A stretch of 64,000 nucleotides of DNA, taken from the NCBI RefSeq assembly GCF_007858365.1, contig NZ_VFIO01000012.1, positions 1 through 64,000 of the forward strand, written 5' to 3'. Numbering within the stretch: position 1 is the first letter of the stretch; every line of letters begins with the position of its first letter. The notes beneath the pieces were generated by a model that was not told where the DNA came from, searched no databases, and was given only the letters and a program-made list of their open reading frames with translations. Source of the stretch: Pseudomonas saxonica. Its GTDB lineage: Bacteria; Pseudomonadota; Gammaproteobacteria; Pseudomonadales; Pseudomonadaceae. The position numbers were made by a program, and so were the translations under genes. Below are positions 25,443 through 32,993 of the stretch, piece after piece.

Positions 25443-26632
25443 GTGGTAGCTTTAGAAGATCTGCTTGGATGTTTACTACATCCTTTTTCAAGGTCGTCCA
25501 CAAATACATCATATTTTTCATAGGTTGGTGGGAGTTTATTCTTTTTTGCATCTTGCAGCCAACCTTGCGCTTTTCGAGCGTTGCGCATTGCTGCCGGGAC
25601 TTTTCCGTAATTACCACTTCCTCGGGCCGCCTTCGCGAGCCGATCATTTGTGAAACTCTCACCACCTAAGCCTCTCTGAGCATTGCTGAGTTGACCGGGA
25701 ACAGTGCCATCGGTAGTTTTTACTTCCCAAACTTTGACCTCTCCTGTTCTACTATTTCGGCCAATAAGGTCTACTCCATGCCCGGAATTGTTCTCTACAC
25801 TGATGACCTCGTCGAAACCATCATTTATCAAATCCATTGACGCCAACCATTCACCGCACTTTCCTTTTTCTCTGCTGTTTTTTCTAGGTTTTACATTTCC
25901 CCCAGTTTCTCCATCTTTAGTTTCAAGTTCGCGCTTACGTGCCGCTTCTTCTCTAGTCTTCTTCTCCGCTGCCTCTTTTGCCGCCTTGTCTGCGGCTTCT
26001 TTCGCAGCTTTATCAACAGCCTCCTTACCCGCTTTACCCGACGCCTCGGCTATCTTCGCACCGTATCGGGCGGCCTTGCCAGCGGTGCCCGCATAGCCCA
26101 CAAACGGAAACGCTGACAACAGCGACAAGCCAGCCCCGACATAATCCCCGCGCACAATGCTGATCGCCGCGCTGGCAATATCCGCCACTTCCCCGACCAC
26201 AGGTATCAGCCCCACCACATCCAAACCCAGCTGGATGCCATCCAGCACCTGTTCCCCGGTGATGCCTTCTTCTTCCGTTTCGGCCTCTATCGGCGGATTG
26301 GCCTCTGTGGCCGCAACAGCGGCCGGGGCGGATTCCCCCACCACACGTCCGACGGTATTGCCGCTTTTGAATGAACTGAACGGTGGCATGGTTGCGAGTT
26401 CGGCCCGCAGGTAGCCCGCTCGCAAGGCTTCGTATTCGTCTTCTTGCATCTCCTTGCTGTCGTGCAGTGCGTTGCCTTGGGCATCGCGTCCGAAAATGTC
26501 GACTTGCACGCCGCCGTTCTCGCCTTGTTGCAGCATCATTTCATCGGGGCCGGCGATGCTGTCAGGGGAGCGGCGGACGGGAACGCGAACCGCGTGTATG
26601 TGCAGCGGCGGTAGGTTGAGGGCTTCTGCCAT
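25436..26632 (-). CDS. T6SS effector with PD-(D/E)XK nuclease toxin domain (PoNe-like)
   Basis: A 398-aa cargo effector. Residues 1-115 form an N-terminal prefix distantly like that of the two other effectors here. Residues 122-190 are the conserved pre-toxin segment with two hydrophobic helices (GLDVVGLIPVVGEVAD and GAGLSLLSAFPFVGYAG). An Ala/Lys-rich helical linker covers 195-235. The toxin domain from about 255 has a restriction-endonuclease-like active site: E261 in GEWL, D288 in GVDLIG, and E303-V-K305 in VWEVKTT. It probably degrades target-cell DNA after T6SS delivery. It starts 3 bp after a DUF4150 gene and is followed by its immunity gene. Confidence 0.75.
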   Translation of the reverse strand: MAEALNLPPLHIHAVRVPVRRSPDSIAGPDEMMLQQGENGGVQVDIFGRDAQGNALHDSKEMQEDEYEALRAGYLRAELATMPPFSSFKSGNTVGRVVGESAPAAVAATEANPPIEAETEEEGITGEQVLDGIQLGLDVVGLIPVVGEVADIASAAISIVRGDYVGAGLSLLSAFPFVGYAGTAGKAARYGAKIAEASGKAGKEAVDKAAKEAADKAAKEAAEKKTREEAARKRELETKDGETGGNVKPRKNSREKGKCGEWLASMDLINDGFDEVISVENNSGHGVDLIGRNSRTGEVKVWEVKTTDGTVPGQLSNAQRGLGGESFTNDRLAKAARGSGNYGKVPAAMRNARKAQGWLQDAKKNKLPPTYEKYDVFVDDLEKGCSKHPSRSSKATTW

Positions 26633-26635
26633 GCG

Positions 26636-26950
26636 CTAAACCCCGTTCATCCAGAACTTGTCGTCATGGCGCACGATCAATTTGCCTTCGGCCCTTACGC
26701 TGCTGCTTTTTTCCAGCGGGTAGCATTTGCCGCCCACGGTGTTGCTTTTGATGCCCTTGGCCGCACCGGCCTGATCGCCCTGTGTGGTCGGCACCAGACT
26801 CATGTCGTAGACCACCACCGGGTTGCCGTTGACGCGCACAGACTTGGCCACGCAGGTGGCGGTTTTCAGTTGGGCGGTCACGGGGTAGGGCACCGGCGGG
26901 AGCGCGGCGCCCATCGGCGTTTTGCAGACGTCCGGGACGAGGCTGACCAC
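26636..26950 (-). CDS. DUF4150 PAAR-like protein, start codon lost (possibly pseudogene)
   Basis: Identical at the DNA level over most of its length to the intact 118-aa copy at 32636-32992. A one-base deletion converts the expected ATG (MADNV start) into CAG, directly after the stop codon of the VgrG remnant and in the same frame. The first usable codon is a GTG at 26950, giving 104 aa without the first 14 residues. DUF4150 proteins form a PAAR-like tip that joins an effector to the VgrG spike. This copy may be poorly translated or need the GTG. Confidence 0.65.
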   Translation of the reverse strand: MVSLVPDVCKTPMGAALPPVPYPVTAQLKTATCVAKSVRVNGNPVVVYDMSLVPTTQGDQAGAAKGIKSNTVGGKCYPLEKSSSVRAEGKLIVRHDDKFWMNGV

Positions 26951-26992
26951 GGTCCACTGGTGTTGTTTACGGGCGATGACGTTGTCGGCCTG

Positions 26993-27214
26993 TCAGTGCA
27001 CCCAGCAAGCACTGTGGTCGCCCTGCGGGTCGAACATGGTGGCAATTAGCGGGACGTCGATGCGGGGTTTGGCGCACAGGGGCGCTTTCCATTCGTCCTC
27101 CCCGCGAATTTTGAAAGGCTGCGAGAGGCCCTCTTCGAGGGTAAATTCGACCACCTCGAAGGCATCCCCTTGCAGGGGTTCAAAGGTAAAACGCAGATCG
27201 CTTTGACGAGGCAT
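26993..27214 (-). CDS. 73-aa VgrG remnant with internal deletions
   Basis: The first 35 residues match the start of the full VgrG at 34350. They are joined to residues from the middle of VgrG (RGEDEWKAPLCAKPRID), and a second joint brings in GDHSACWVH and the stop. The frame is open and has AAGGAG seven bases before the ATG. The same two joints occur in the copy at 39455. It cannot form a spike. It may serve only as the leader through which ribosomes reach the DUF4150 gene, or be a recombination scar. Confidence 0.75.
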   Translation of the reverse strand: MPRQSDLRFTFEPLQGDAFEVVEFTLEEGLSQPFKIRGEDEWKAPLCAKPRIDVPLIATMFDPQGDHSACWVH

Positions 27215-27239
27215 GGGCACTCCTTGTTATGTGCAAGCG

Positions 27240-27497
27240 TTAATCGACTAGCCAACTGGCATCGCCGTTTTCCAGAGAGCCACCGTGGTCAGTGGTGTCT
27301 GCGATGCGGGCAACACCTTTGCCCTCGATGGTTAGCGAGACTGAACCGCTGGTGATGGTGGCGCCGCAGCCCAAGGAATCACCGACACAGGCAACGGCGC
27401 GGTTATTGACGGTGAAAGCTTCAGCACCACTAGTAACAGTGGTGGGGCCACATAACGGACAAACGTGGTCGTGCCCGAGCAATACGATTGCCGGCAT
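27240..27497 (-). CDS. PAAR-domain spike tip protein
   Basis: An 85-aa PAAR protein, the zinc-bound cone that sharpens the VgrG spike. Likely metal ligands are His9 and/or His11 (LGHDH), Cys44 and His71 (DHGG). The body has the PAAR repeats (SGAEAF, GDSLGCGATITSGS). AGAGGAC precedes the ATG at 27497; the longer frame is not needed. It lies between the DUF3396 gene and the VgrG remnant, a layout repeated at 36375 beside the full VgrG. This is the only intact classical PAAR in the island. Confidence 0.88.
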   Translation of the reverse strand: MPAIVLLGHDHVCPLCGPTTVTSGAEAFTVNNRAVACVGDSLGCGATITSGSVSLTIEGKGVARIADTTDHGGSLENGDASWLVD

Positions 27498-27563
27498 AAA
27501 ACGTCCTCTAAACATGCTGCTCAAGTGGAGGAACTGCGAAAATTTTTAATTTCTCGTCTTGGG

Positions 27564-28646
27564 TTACTTTAGAAAATCGTCAAGGATCTTGTTGTCAGTA
27601 TTTAATCGTTGTTGCTCCTCTGCAGATAGTCGACGGTACAGCGGTGTGGGCTGGTGTTTCGGGCTGCCTTTTGGGAGATCAAAGCGGCGCATCCATAAGT
27701 TGCTGGTGCGCTCGTTGAATCTAACTTCCCCCGCAATTGAGCCGTAATGCAGTGAACCGATATTGCTCACCCGCAACGGTTTGATTACTTCATTGACCAT
27801 CACATAGAGTTCTGGACGTGGATCGATATCTGCTTTTCCCAAGGCAGGCCAATCACCGGCACGAAAAATCGTGCCCCATTCGTACGGCAAGATACCAATA
27901 CGCACATCATCGAGTTGTTTGAGCAAGTCTTCGGTTGTGCCCAGCTTGCGTACCCAGTGATGGGCTATATAGGTGTACCAGTTGAGGTTTGTGTAGCCAG
28001 TGCGCCAGCTCTCATTGGCAATTAATAGAGTTAAATCTAAACCTCTATAGTTTTCCAAGAGGTCGTACTCGATATGTTGGTAGTTTTGTAATTCATAAGA
28101 ATTTTGTATCCCTAACCCTGCTGATCCATGCAGGGGGCGTAGAATATTGCACATGTCAAATATAAGTTTATCGATGCCTCCTGCCCCGTTATCTTTGATT
28201 TCCTCTAGTGGAAGATAAAATCTTATCACTGAGAGAGCGTTGTGGATCCGTTCGAACCATTCAACAGGAAGCAGGGCCTCAAACATATACTCCCCAGGAT
28301 GTTCAAAGCCCTGTTGAGATGACCACATAAATGAAGCCGAATCAGAGTACCCATCAGATTGAATGTAGGAAAGGCAATGACGCATTGTGCTCGGGCAAAA
28401 TTCTTGAGTTATGACCTCCTCACTGCCCATATACCCCCATGTAAGTTTGTCACCATAATGGTTGCAATACAGCTCAAACGCTTCAGCGATATGCTTTCTC
28501 CTTACAGGCAGATAGGCATCCACAAGGTAGAAAGTCGCCACTAAACCTACTCTTAGAACGGGTTGCTTTTCAACGCTCTCCTCATCGAAGACGGTTAAAT
28601 CCCACCGATGAGCGTCTAAATCCTTGAAAAACAGATCTTCATTCAT
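27564..28646 (-). CDS. DUF3396 (type VI immunity family) protein
   Basis: A 360-aa soluble protein of the DUF3396 / type VI immunity family, with WGTIFRAGDWPALGKAD and a PLYRRLSAEEQQRL end. Such proteins neutralise T6SS toxins, but no cognate toxin gene lies next to it: upstream is a Tdi1-like immunity gene and downstream a PAAR. It is thus an orphan immunity gene here. GGAGA lies before the ATG at 28646; an in-frame extension of 34 codons has no support. Truncated relatives occur at 24111 and 36703. Confidence 0.75.
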   Translation of the reverse strand: MNEDLFFKDLDAHRWDLTVFDEESVEKQPVLRVGLVATFYLVDAYLPVRRKHIAEAFELYCNHYGDKLTWGYMGSEEVITQEFCPSTMRHCLSYIQSDGYSDSASFMWSSQQGFEHPGEYMFEALLPVEWFERIHNALSVIRFYLPLEEIKDNGAGGIDKLIFDMCNILRPLHGSAGLGIQNSYELQNYQHIEYDLLENYRGLDLTLLIANESWRTGYTNLNWYTYIAHHWVRKLGTTEDLLKQLDDVRIGILPYEWGTIFRAGDWPALGKADIDPRPELYVMVNEVIKPLRVSNIGSLHYGSIAGEVRFNERTSNLWMRRFDLPKGSPKHQPTPLYRRLSAEEQQRLNTDNKILDDFLK

Positions 28647-28748
28647 TGCTTGTCTCCGGCAAACCTTCCCAAAACACATAGTTCTGTACAGTGGTAAGTT
28701 GATGCTGTTGGCGCTGATTCCATTTTGCGCAGAGTGACAGTTGCACAC

Positions 28749-28878
28749 ATTTGTTCAGAGGCTACCCTGAATTACGACGTCGAGGGGCTGTTATACATTC
28801 TGCTGCTGAAAGTTCAGTCGCGCGAAATACAGCCCTCGATAGCGAGTTTCTGAGTAACTCTTTGCTGCTGCCTTTTCC
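28749..28878. repeat. intergenic repeat shared with 36994-37122
   Basis: This spacer between the DUF1851 and DUF3396 genes is closely similar to the spacer at 36994-37122 (for example TACGACGTCGAGG and GAAATACAGCCCTCGATAG). It shows that the whole immunity-PAAR segment was duplicated and not only the genes. No function is apparent. Confidence 0.75.
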
Positions 28879-29541
28879 TTATTTGACTAGAGTGTCGAAA
28901 TCAAGCTGAGACAAGGGAAGTTCCGGATTGTCGAACTGACGCAGGATATGTAGGTACGGATCCAGCTTAACGCGCCGAAGGTTATCCAATGTAGCGTCCC
29001 CACCCATGACGAGTGCAGGCTCGAAACCATACATTTCATCAGGCTTTAACGGGCCATATTTTTTCATGGCACGATCAAAAAGGTATTTTCCTTTGGTGTC
29101 TTTGTAGTCGAAGTCTTCCAACTTGGCGGAACCAAATAGTGCTTGGATGGAAGGATCAAGGTCTGGCAAGGAGTTGGGTTTTAGTTGGTTTTTCAGTGCA
29201 AGTATTTCATTGTGGATACAGGTAATGGTAACGCTTGCGCCTGTTGTTTCGCCGCACAAGTAGAGGTAGCCAAAGGCATCGCGGGCAATGACGTGGAATT
29301 TGTCTATGTTGGCAAACGACGTCTCCTCAAGCCAAGCATCTTTGATGTCCTCATATTCATCAGGATTCACTGTCCACACTCGACCGTTTGCATATCCCGC
29401 CCAGCCTTCTTCACGCCAATAAGTCAGCAGGATGGGAGGAAGCTTGTCTGCCCATTGTGCAAGGGTGATTTCTGGAACAGGCATTCTGTAAGTAGCCTCG
29501 CCAAATTTCTCGATGAAGTATTCGAAATGAGGGTCTTTCAT
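28879..29541 (-). CDS. orphan Tdi1-like immunity protein (GAD-like/DUF1851)
   Basis: A 220-aa protein with an N-terminal GAD-like part (DPHFEYFIEKFGEAT, LPPILLTYWREEGWAGY) and a C-terminal DUF1851 part (MYGFEPALVMGGD). This is the layout of Tdi1, which neutralises the Tde1 DNase of Agrobacterium. It is closely similar along its whole length to the gene at 37123, which sits behind an intact Ntox15 toxin. Here only the last 38 codons of such a toxin remain just upstream, so the immunity gene survives without its toxin. AAAGGAAAA gives a ribosome site. Confidence 0.8.
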   Translation of the reverse strand: MKDPHFEYFIEKFGEATYRMPVPEITLAQWADKLPPILLTYWREEGWAGYANGRVWTVNPDEYEDIKDAWLEETSFANIDKFHVIARDAFGYLYLCGETTGASVTITCIHNEILALKNQLKPNSLPDLDPSIQALFGSAKLEDFDYKDTKGKYLFDRAMKKYGPLKPDEMYGFEPALVMGGDATLDNLRRVKLDPYLHILRQFDNPELPLSQLDFDTLVK

Positions 29542-29543
29542 CT

Positions 29544-29661
29544 TTATTTTCCTTTCGTGCCAGGAGGGCAGATGGTCAATTCCATATTCATGGTTTCTGA
29601 ACCGTCACCGTGGGCGAATTCCTTGTCCGCGTAAATTTGTATGTATTGGTTAGGTGGCATG
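29544..29661 (-). pseudogene. orphan C-terminal tail of an Ntox15-type toxin
   Basis: In the minus strand the codons before the orphan immunity gene read MNMELTICPPGTKGK and stop, matching the end of the Ntox15 effector at 37798 (MNVELTICPPGKK), with weaker similarity for another 20 residues. An in-frame stop upstream of about 29680 closes the frame. The active-site HxxD region is gone. This is what remains of a displaced toxin gene, or a spare toxin tail available for recombination. Confidence 0.75.
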
Positions 29662-29704
29662 TTGCTGTACACCCTGTTCTTTTATTGTCCTTCGTGGTGG
29701 GGGA

Positions 29705-30154
29705 CTAACTTTTTGATGACCAATTAAAAAAACGGTCTTCTAGCACCGCCCCTGTTTTTTTATAGTTGGTGTCAGTGACATCGTCTAAATTATCATAGTC
29801 ATCGAATGTTTTTCCAAAGTCTGTTATGTAGAAATATTTCCATCCTGGGCGATAATAATCTTGCGTAAACGCATTTCCATTTGGATTGAAGTGGGACGGT
29901 AATAATTGGTCGCCAAGTATTTTTCTAATATTTTTGATTTTTGATTTTTGATTCGAGTGAGTCTTGGTTGCTCATGACTATGATTAGTTCATTTTGGTTC
30001 AAAAGTAAATCGTGGGCAGTCGCCCACCTTAAATAAAAAAATGGCAAAATTCCGCTGCCCTCGCTAGCCTCATTTGATATCGGGAAAAAGTCAAAGGGTT
30101 GTGTTTCAAGGATTTTTTTCCGTCTTCAAGAAATGGCTTTAGTAAGTCGTCCAT
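29705..30154 (-). pseudogene. frameshifted putative immunity gene
   Basis: The minus strand reads MDDLLKPFLEDG, then after a slip in a 7-T tract (30113-30119) continues in another frame with FDFFPISNEASEGSG and AHDLLLNQNELIIVMSNQD. After a second slip in a triple 7-bp repeat (TTTTTGA, about 29933-29954) it goes on to IRKILGDQLLPSHF, WKYFYITDFG and a stop. Restoring one base and removing one repeat unit gives about 148 continuous codons. It resembles a small immunity-type protein; I cannot name the family, though the style is like SMI1/KNR4 proteins. No toxin partner is adjacent apart from the AHH pair. Confidence 0.65.
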
Positions 30155-30367
30155 TTTTCTGCCTGTTGATTGTGGTGAATGCTGAGACCATGTTCATGGT
30201 CTTCTAAGTTTCGGTGCGATGTCATTAAATTTGACAGGTCCCGTTCTGGAAAGGGACAATTATTTCTAATCAGTGAAAATTATGTAGACGGGCAATTCTT
30301 TATTGGGTATTGCAGCGGACGGGGGATGCCCGCCAGCTTGTGGGAGATAGTTTCCATTAATCATGTG
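30155..30367. other. non-coding gap with a perfect 18-bp palindrome
   Basis: AGACCATG-TT-CATGGTCT (30185-30202) is a perfect palindrome, and GTCCC/GGGAC (30238-30257) is a second, weaker hairpin. They lie downstream of the beta-propeller immunity gene and could be its terminator or an operator for the pseudogene. No T-tract follows on the minus strand. Confidence 0.35.
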
Positions 30368-31381
30368 TTAAAGCGGGACATTGTCGGGGTGTTCAATTAA
30401 TTCCCACGCATTAGAGTTGAGCCGCAGAACAAAGGTAGTGGTAACGACCCAAAGTGTTTGATCGGTGGCATCCATGGATTCGATGCTAATGTGGCTGGGC
30501 AATGCCAATGAGTCGAATCGGGTCTTAACTAAATTTTTCTCGTGGACGTTAAAAAGTCCGGAAGTTGAACCTAGGTACAACGTTTGATTAAAGAGCCGCA
30601 CAGACCAAAAATTGACGTCGGTTTTCTCAATGAGCAAGCGTTTGAAGCCAATACGATGATTGCCTCGAATGACTACGCCATTATGTCCGCACATAATAAT
30701 GTCGTCTGCAGTGACACAATGGATATCATGTAAGTGCTGCCGGGTGCCGCTATGTACTGTTTGCCACTCAAGGCCGTCCCAATGAAGGACTGTGCCATTT
30801 GTGCCACAGGCATAAACATTGTCATCATGGGTGCCTTTAATGCACTCAAGCGAGGTTAATGTGCGCGCAGTGCCGGTGAGTTCAATTATGTTTATTTCTT
30901 GTTTAGAAGATATTTTTTCGATTATCGAATTCACTATGTTCTGTGCTAGCTCTCTTAGGTTCTGAGCTGTTTCAATCCAGGTATCTGAATCTCGGCAATA
31001 TATTTGATTCCCGGCACCGCAGGCATATACCTTGTCATCTATATGGGTGATGCTACTCATCCCTCCCGCATTCTTGTGAATGGGTATTGTTTCAGTAATG
31101 ACAGCCGTTGAGTTATAAATTTCTATCGTGCCGTCGCTACATAATGCATAGGTAGCTCTAGGCACTTCACTTGATGCATGCCGCATGGCGACGGATGTTA
31201 CTGTTTTGTCAGGTATATCGTGATAAAACCATGCGCCTGGAAGTTTCAGGTTTAGCACAAACATGCGCGTGTAGTCAGTATCGTGTGGTAGAGCATCAAT
31301 AAATGAACTGACATAGAGCATGTCATCATTTATCGCACAACTTGCTCCGAAGGTAATTGATGTGTTTTTTGCATTATTCAT
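30368..31381 (-). CDS. beta-propeller immunity protein of the AHH effector (predicted)
   Basis: A 337-aa protein without signal peptide. At least four repeats of the form D..VYACG..G.V...D...W are visible (around residues 110-135, 185-215, 230-255 and 270-285), which indicates a beta-propeller. It lies 96 bp after the AHH-nuclease effector, in the immunity position of this cassette type, and is AT-rich like the other immunity genes. The function is inferred from position; the fold from the repeats. It could act by covering the nuclease surface. Confidence 0.65.
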   Translation of the reverse strand: MNNAKNTSITFGASCAINDDMLYVSSFIDALPHDTDYTRMFVLNLKLPGAWFYHDIPDKTVTSVAMRHASSEVPRATYALCSDGTIEIYNSTAVITETIPIHKNAGGMSSITHIDDKVYACGAGNQIYCRDSDTWIETAQNLRELAQNIVNSIIEKISSKQEINIIELTGTARTLTSLECIKGTHDDNVYACGTNGTVLHWDGLEWQTVHSGTRQHLHDIHCVTADDIIMCGHNGVVIRGNHRIGFKRLLIEKTDVNFWSVRLFNQTLYLGSTSGLFNVHEKNLVKTRFDSLALPSHISIESMDATDQTLWVVTTTFVLRLNSNAWELIEHPDNVPL

Positions 31382-31477
31382 TTGTCACATTCCAGTATCA
31401 AACAAGTGGGTGCAATGTTTGCGAGAACTAACAGCTGCCAATTTTTGTATACAGCGCGGGTCAGATTATTTGACTGC

Positions 31478-32632
31478 TTATAGCCCGCCTGATCCTTTCG
31501 TGGTGTGACTACCCAGTGTTGTAATGTCCACATGCTTGATCCATCTTCCATTTGGGTCTGCCCGAAATAAATCATCAGCGGCCATGCCTCTGCTTGCATG
31601 ATAAGCATGAAGCTCCGCAAGCATGACTACGGGGTTACACCCGGTGACCGCTGCAGCTGCCATCACCCCCAGAATCTCCAGTTCCGCCAGCGTTGCCGTT
31701 CCTGGAGGATTTCCCTTGCTGCCCAACAGTTTTTCATTAGTGTCGTAGATTTTATGGATGAGTCCATGTTCGTTCGCCTTGGCCCCTTTACGTCTGGGAG
31801 TGGCTCCATCGACACAGAGGCAATAGCCATTCGAGTGAGAAACCCCCCCTGCGATACGTACCCCTTTTTCTGTCTTGAATACGCGATCAGGGACAACATG
31901 ATGCGCCGTTTTACCCATTGGGCAATTTTTGCCCTTCCCATACGCCCTTAAACGACAGTTTCTGTTCTGGCCTTTGGATTTACCACCACTTGTTTCTTTT
32001 GGGGGCGGTGGCTCTACTGTTTTCTTTCCAACAGTATTGGTTGTGGTCTCTGCAATTTCTTTCCCCGCATGTGCTCCTGCTTTATGAATGCCCTTACCTA
32101 CCAGCACTCCACCTTTTAGCGCATCGCCTGCGAAGGGGATCGCCGCCAGTGCTGACAGGCGGGCATTGGCCGCATCGCCTTCCGCAGCATAAATTCCGGC
32201 ATTGATAACGTCAGGTAATGCGCCCAGTCCGGGCACAAAGCCCAGCACGTCAAGGCCCCCGTGCACCCAGGGGCTTGCGCTTCCCCACCAACTTTGCTCC
32301 GTGTCGCCTTCAACCTCAATCGGCGGATTGGCTTGTTCCGCAGGAACAGCCGTCGGGGCTGTTTGCCCCACGACTCGGCCCAGCGTATTGCCATTGGCTG
32401 AGGTGCCACCTTTGGGCCTCAGGGCTGGGTCGGGGTAGGCGCGCAGACCAATCTCTGGGGCTTGTTCCCGGAACAGGGCGTAGTCGGCGTAACTCAGGTT
32501 CTGCTGCTGTTCCAGTTGCTGACCTTTCCAGATCTGCACGGTGACGCCGCCGCCACTCTCAAAGGTCGCGCACTGTTTGCCGCCATACTCCACGAAGGAT
32601 TTGCTGATGTTGATTTCAAGCGGTTCTGCCAT
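31478..32632 (-). CDS. T6SS effector with AHH/HNH-type nuclease domain
   Basis: A 384-aa effector. Residues 1-108 are nearly identical to the N-terminus of the Ntox15 effector (EPLEINISKSFVEYGGKQ and so on). A pre-toxin segment with hydrophobic helices follows at about 120-180 (GGLDVLGFVPGLGALPDV). The toxin domain begins near residue 220: CRLRAYGKGKNCPMGKTAHHVVPDRVF contains the AHH motif (H244, H245), and NEHGLIHKIYD adds H289 and H293. These are hallmarks of HNH/endonuclease VII-like toxins that cut nucleic acid. It starts 3 bp after its DUF4150 gene. Confidence 0.75.
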   Translation of the reverse strand: MAEPLEINISKSFVEYGGKQCATFESGGGVTVQIWKGQQLEQQQNLSYADYALFREQAPEIGLRAYPDPALRPKGGTSANGNTLGRVVGQTAPTAVPAEQANPPIEVEGDTEQSWWGSASPWVHGGLDVLGFVPGLGALPDVINAGIYAAEGDAANARLSALAAIPFAGDALKGGVLVGKGIHKAGAHAGKEIAETTTNTVGKKTVEPPPPKETSGGKSKGQNRNCRLRAYGKGKNCPMGKTAHHVVPDRVFKTEKGVRIAGGVSHSNGYCLCVDGATPRRKGAKANEHGLIHKIYDTNEKLLGSKGNPPGTATLAELEILGVMAAAAVTGCNPVVMLAELHAYHASRGMAADDLFRADPNGRWIKHVDITTLGSHTTKGSGGL

Positions 32633-32635
32633 GCG

Positions 32636-32992
32636 CTAAACCCCGTTCATCCAGAACTTGTCGTCATGGCGCACGATCAATTTGCCTTCGGCCCTTACGC
32701 TGCTGCTTTTTTCCAGCGGGTAGCATTTGCCGCCCACGGTGTTGCTTTTGATGCCCTTGGCCGCACCGGCCTGATCGCCCTGTGTGGTCGGCACCAGACT
32801 CATGTCGTAGACCACCACCGGGTTGCCGTTGACGCGCACAGACTTGGCCACGCAGGTGGCGGTTTTCAGTTGGGCGGTCACGGGGTAGGGCACCGGCGGG
32901 AGCGCGGCGCCCATCGGCGTTTTGCAGACGTCCGGGACGAGGCTGATCACGGTCCACTGGTCTTGTTTGCGGGCGATGACGTTGTCGGCCAT
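32636..32992 (-). CDS. DUF4150 PAAR-like protein (intact)
   Basis: A 118-aa DUF4150 protein: DVCKTPMGAALPPVPYP is the diagnostic motif, followed by a KSVRVNG.PVVVYDMS segment and a GGKCYPLEKSSSV end. It binds the VgrG tip and the cargo effector encoded next. It starts 1 bp after the DUF2169 stop and ends 3 bp before the AHH effector. It shares 323 bp of perfect DNA identity with the damaged copy at 26636. Confidence 0.88.
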   Translation of the reverse strand: MADNVIARKQDQWTVISLVPDVCKTPMGAALPPVPYPVTAQLKTATCVAKSVRVNGNPVVVYDMSLVPTTQGDQAGAAKGIKSNTVGGKCYPLEKSSSVRAEGKLIVRHDDKFWMNGV

Positions 32993-32993
32993 G

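Noticed and set aside
29900..29960. Tandem 7-bp repeats as a possible CRISPR or attachment site
   Set aside because: Only three short units without spacers; they fit a slippage tract within a decayed gene.
26624..32946. Exact 6000-bp distance between the two identical DUF4150 segments
   Set aside because: The identity is real, but the round number is almost certainly coincidence.
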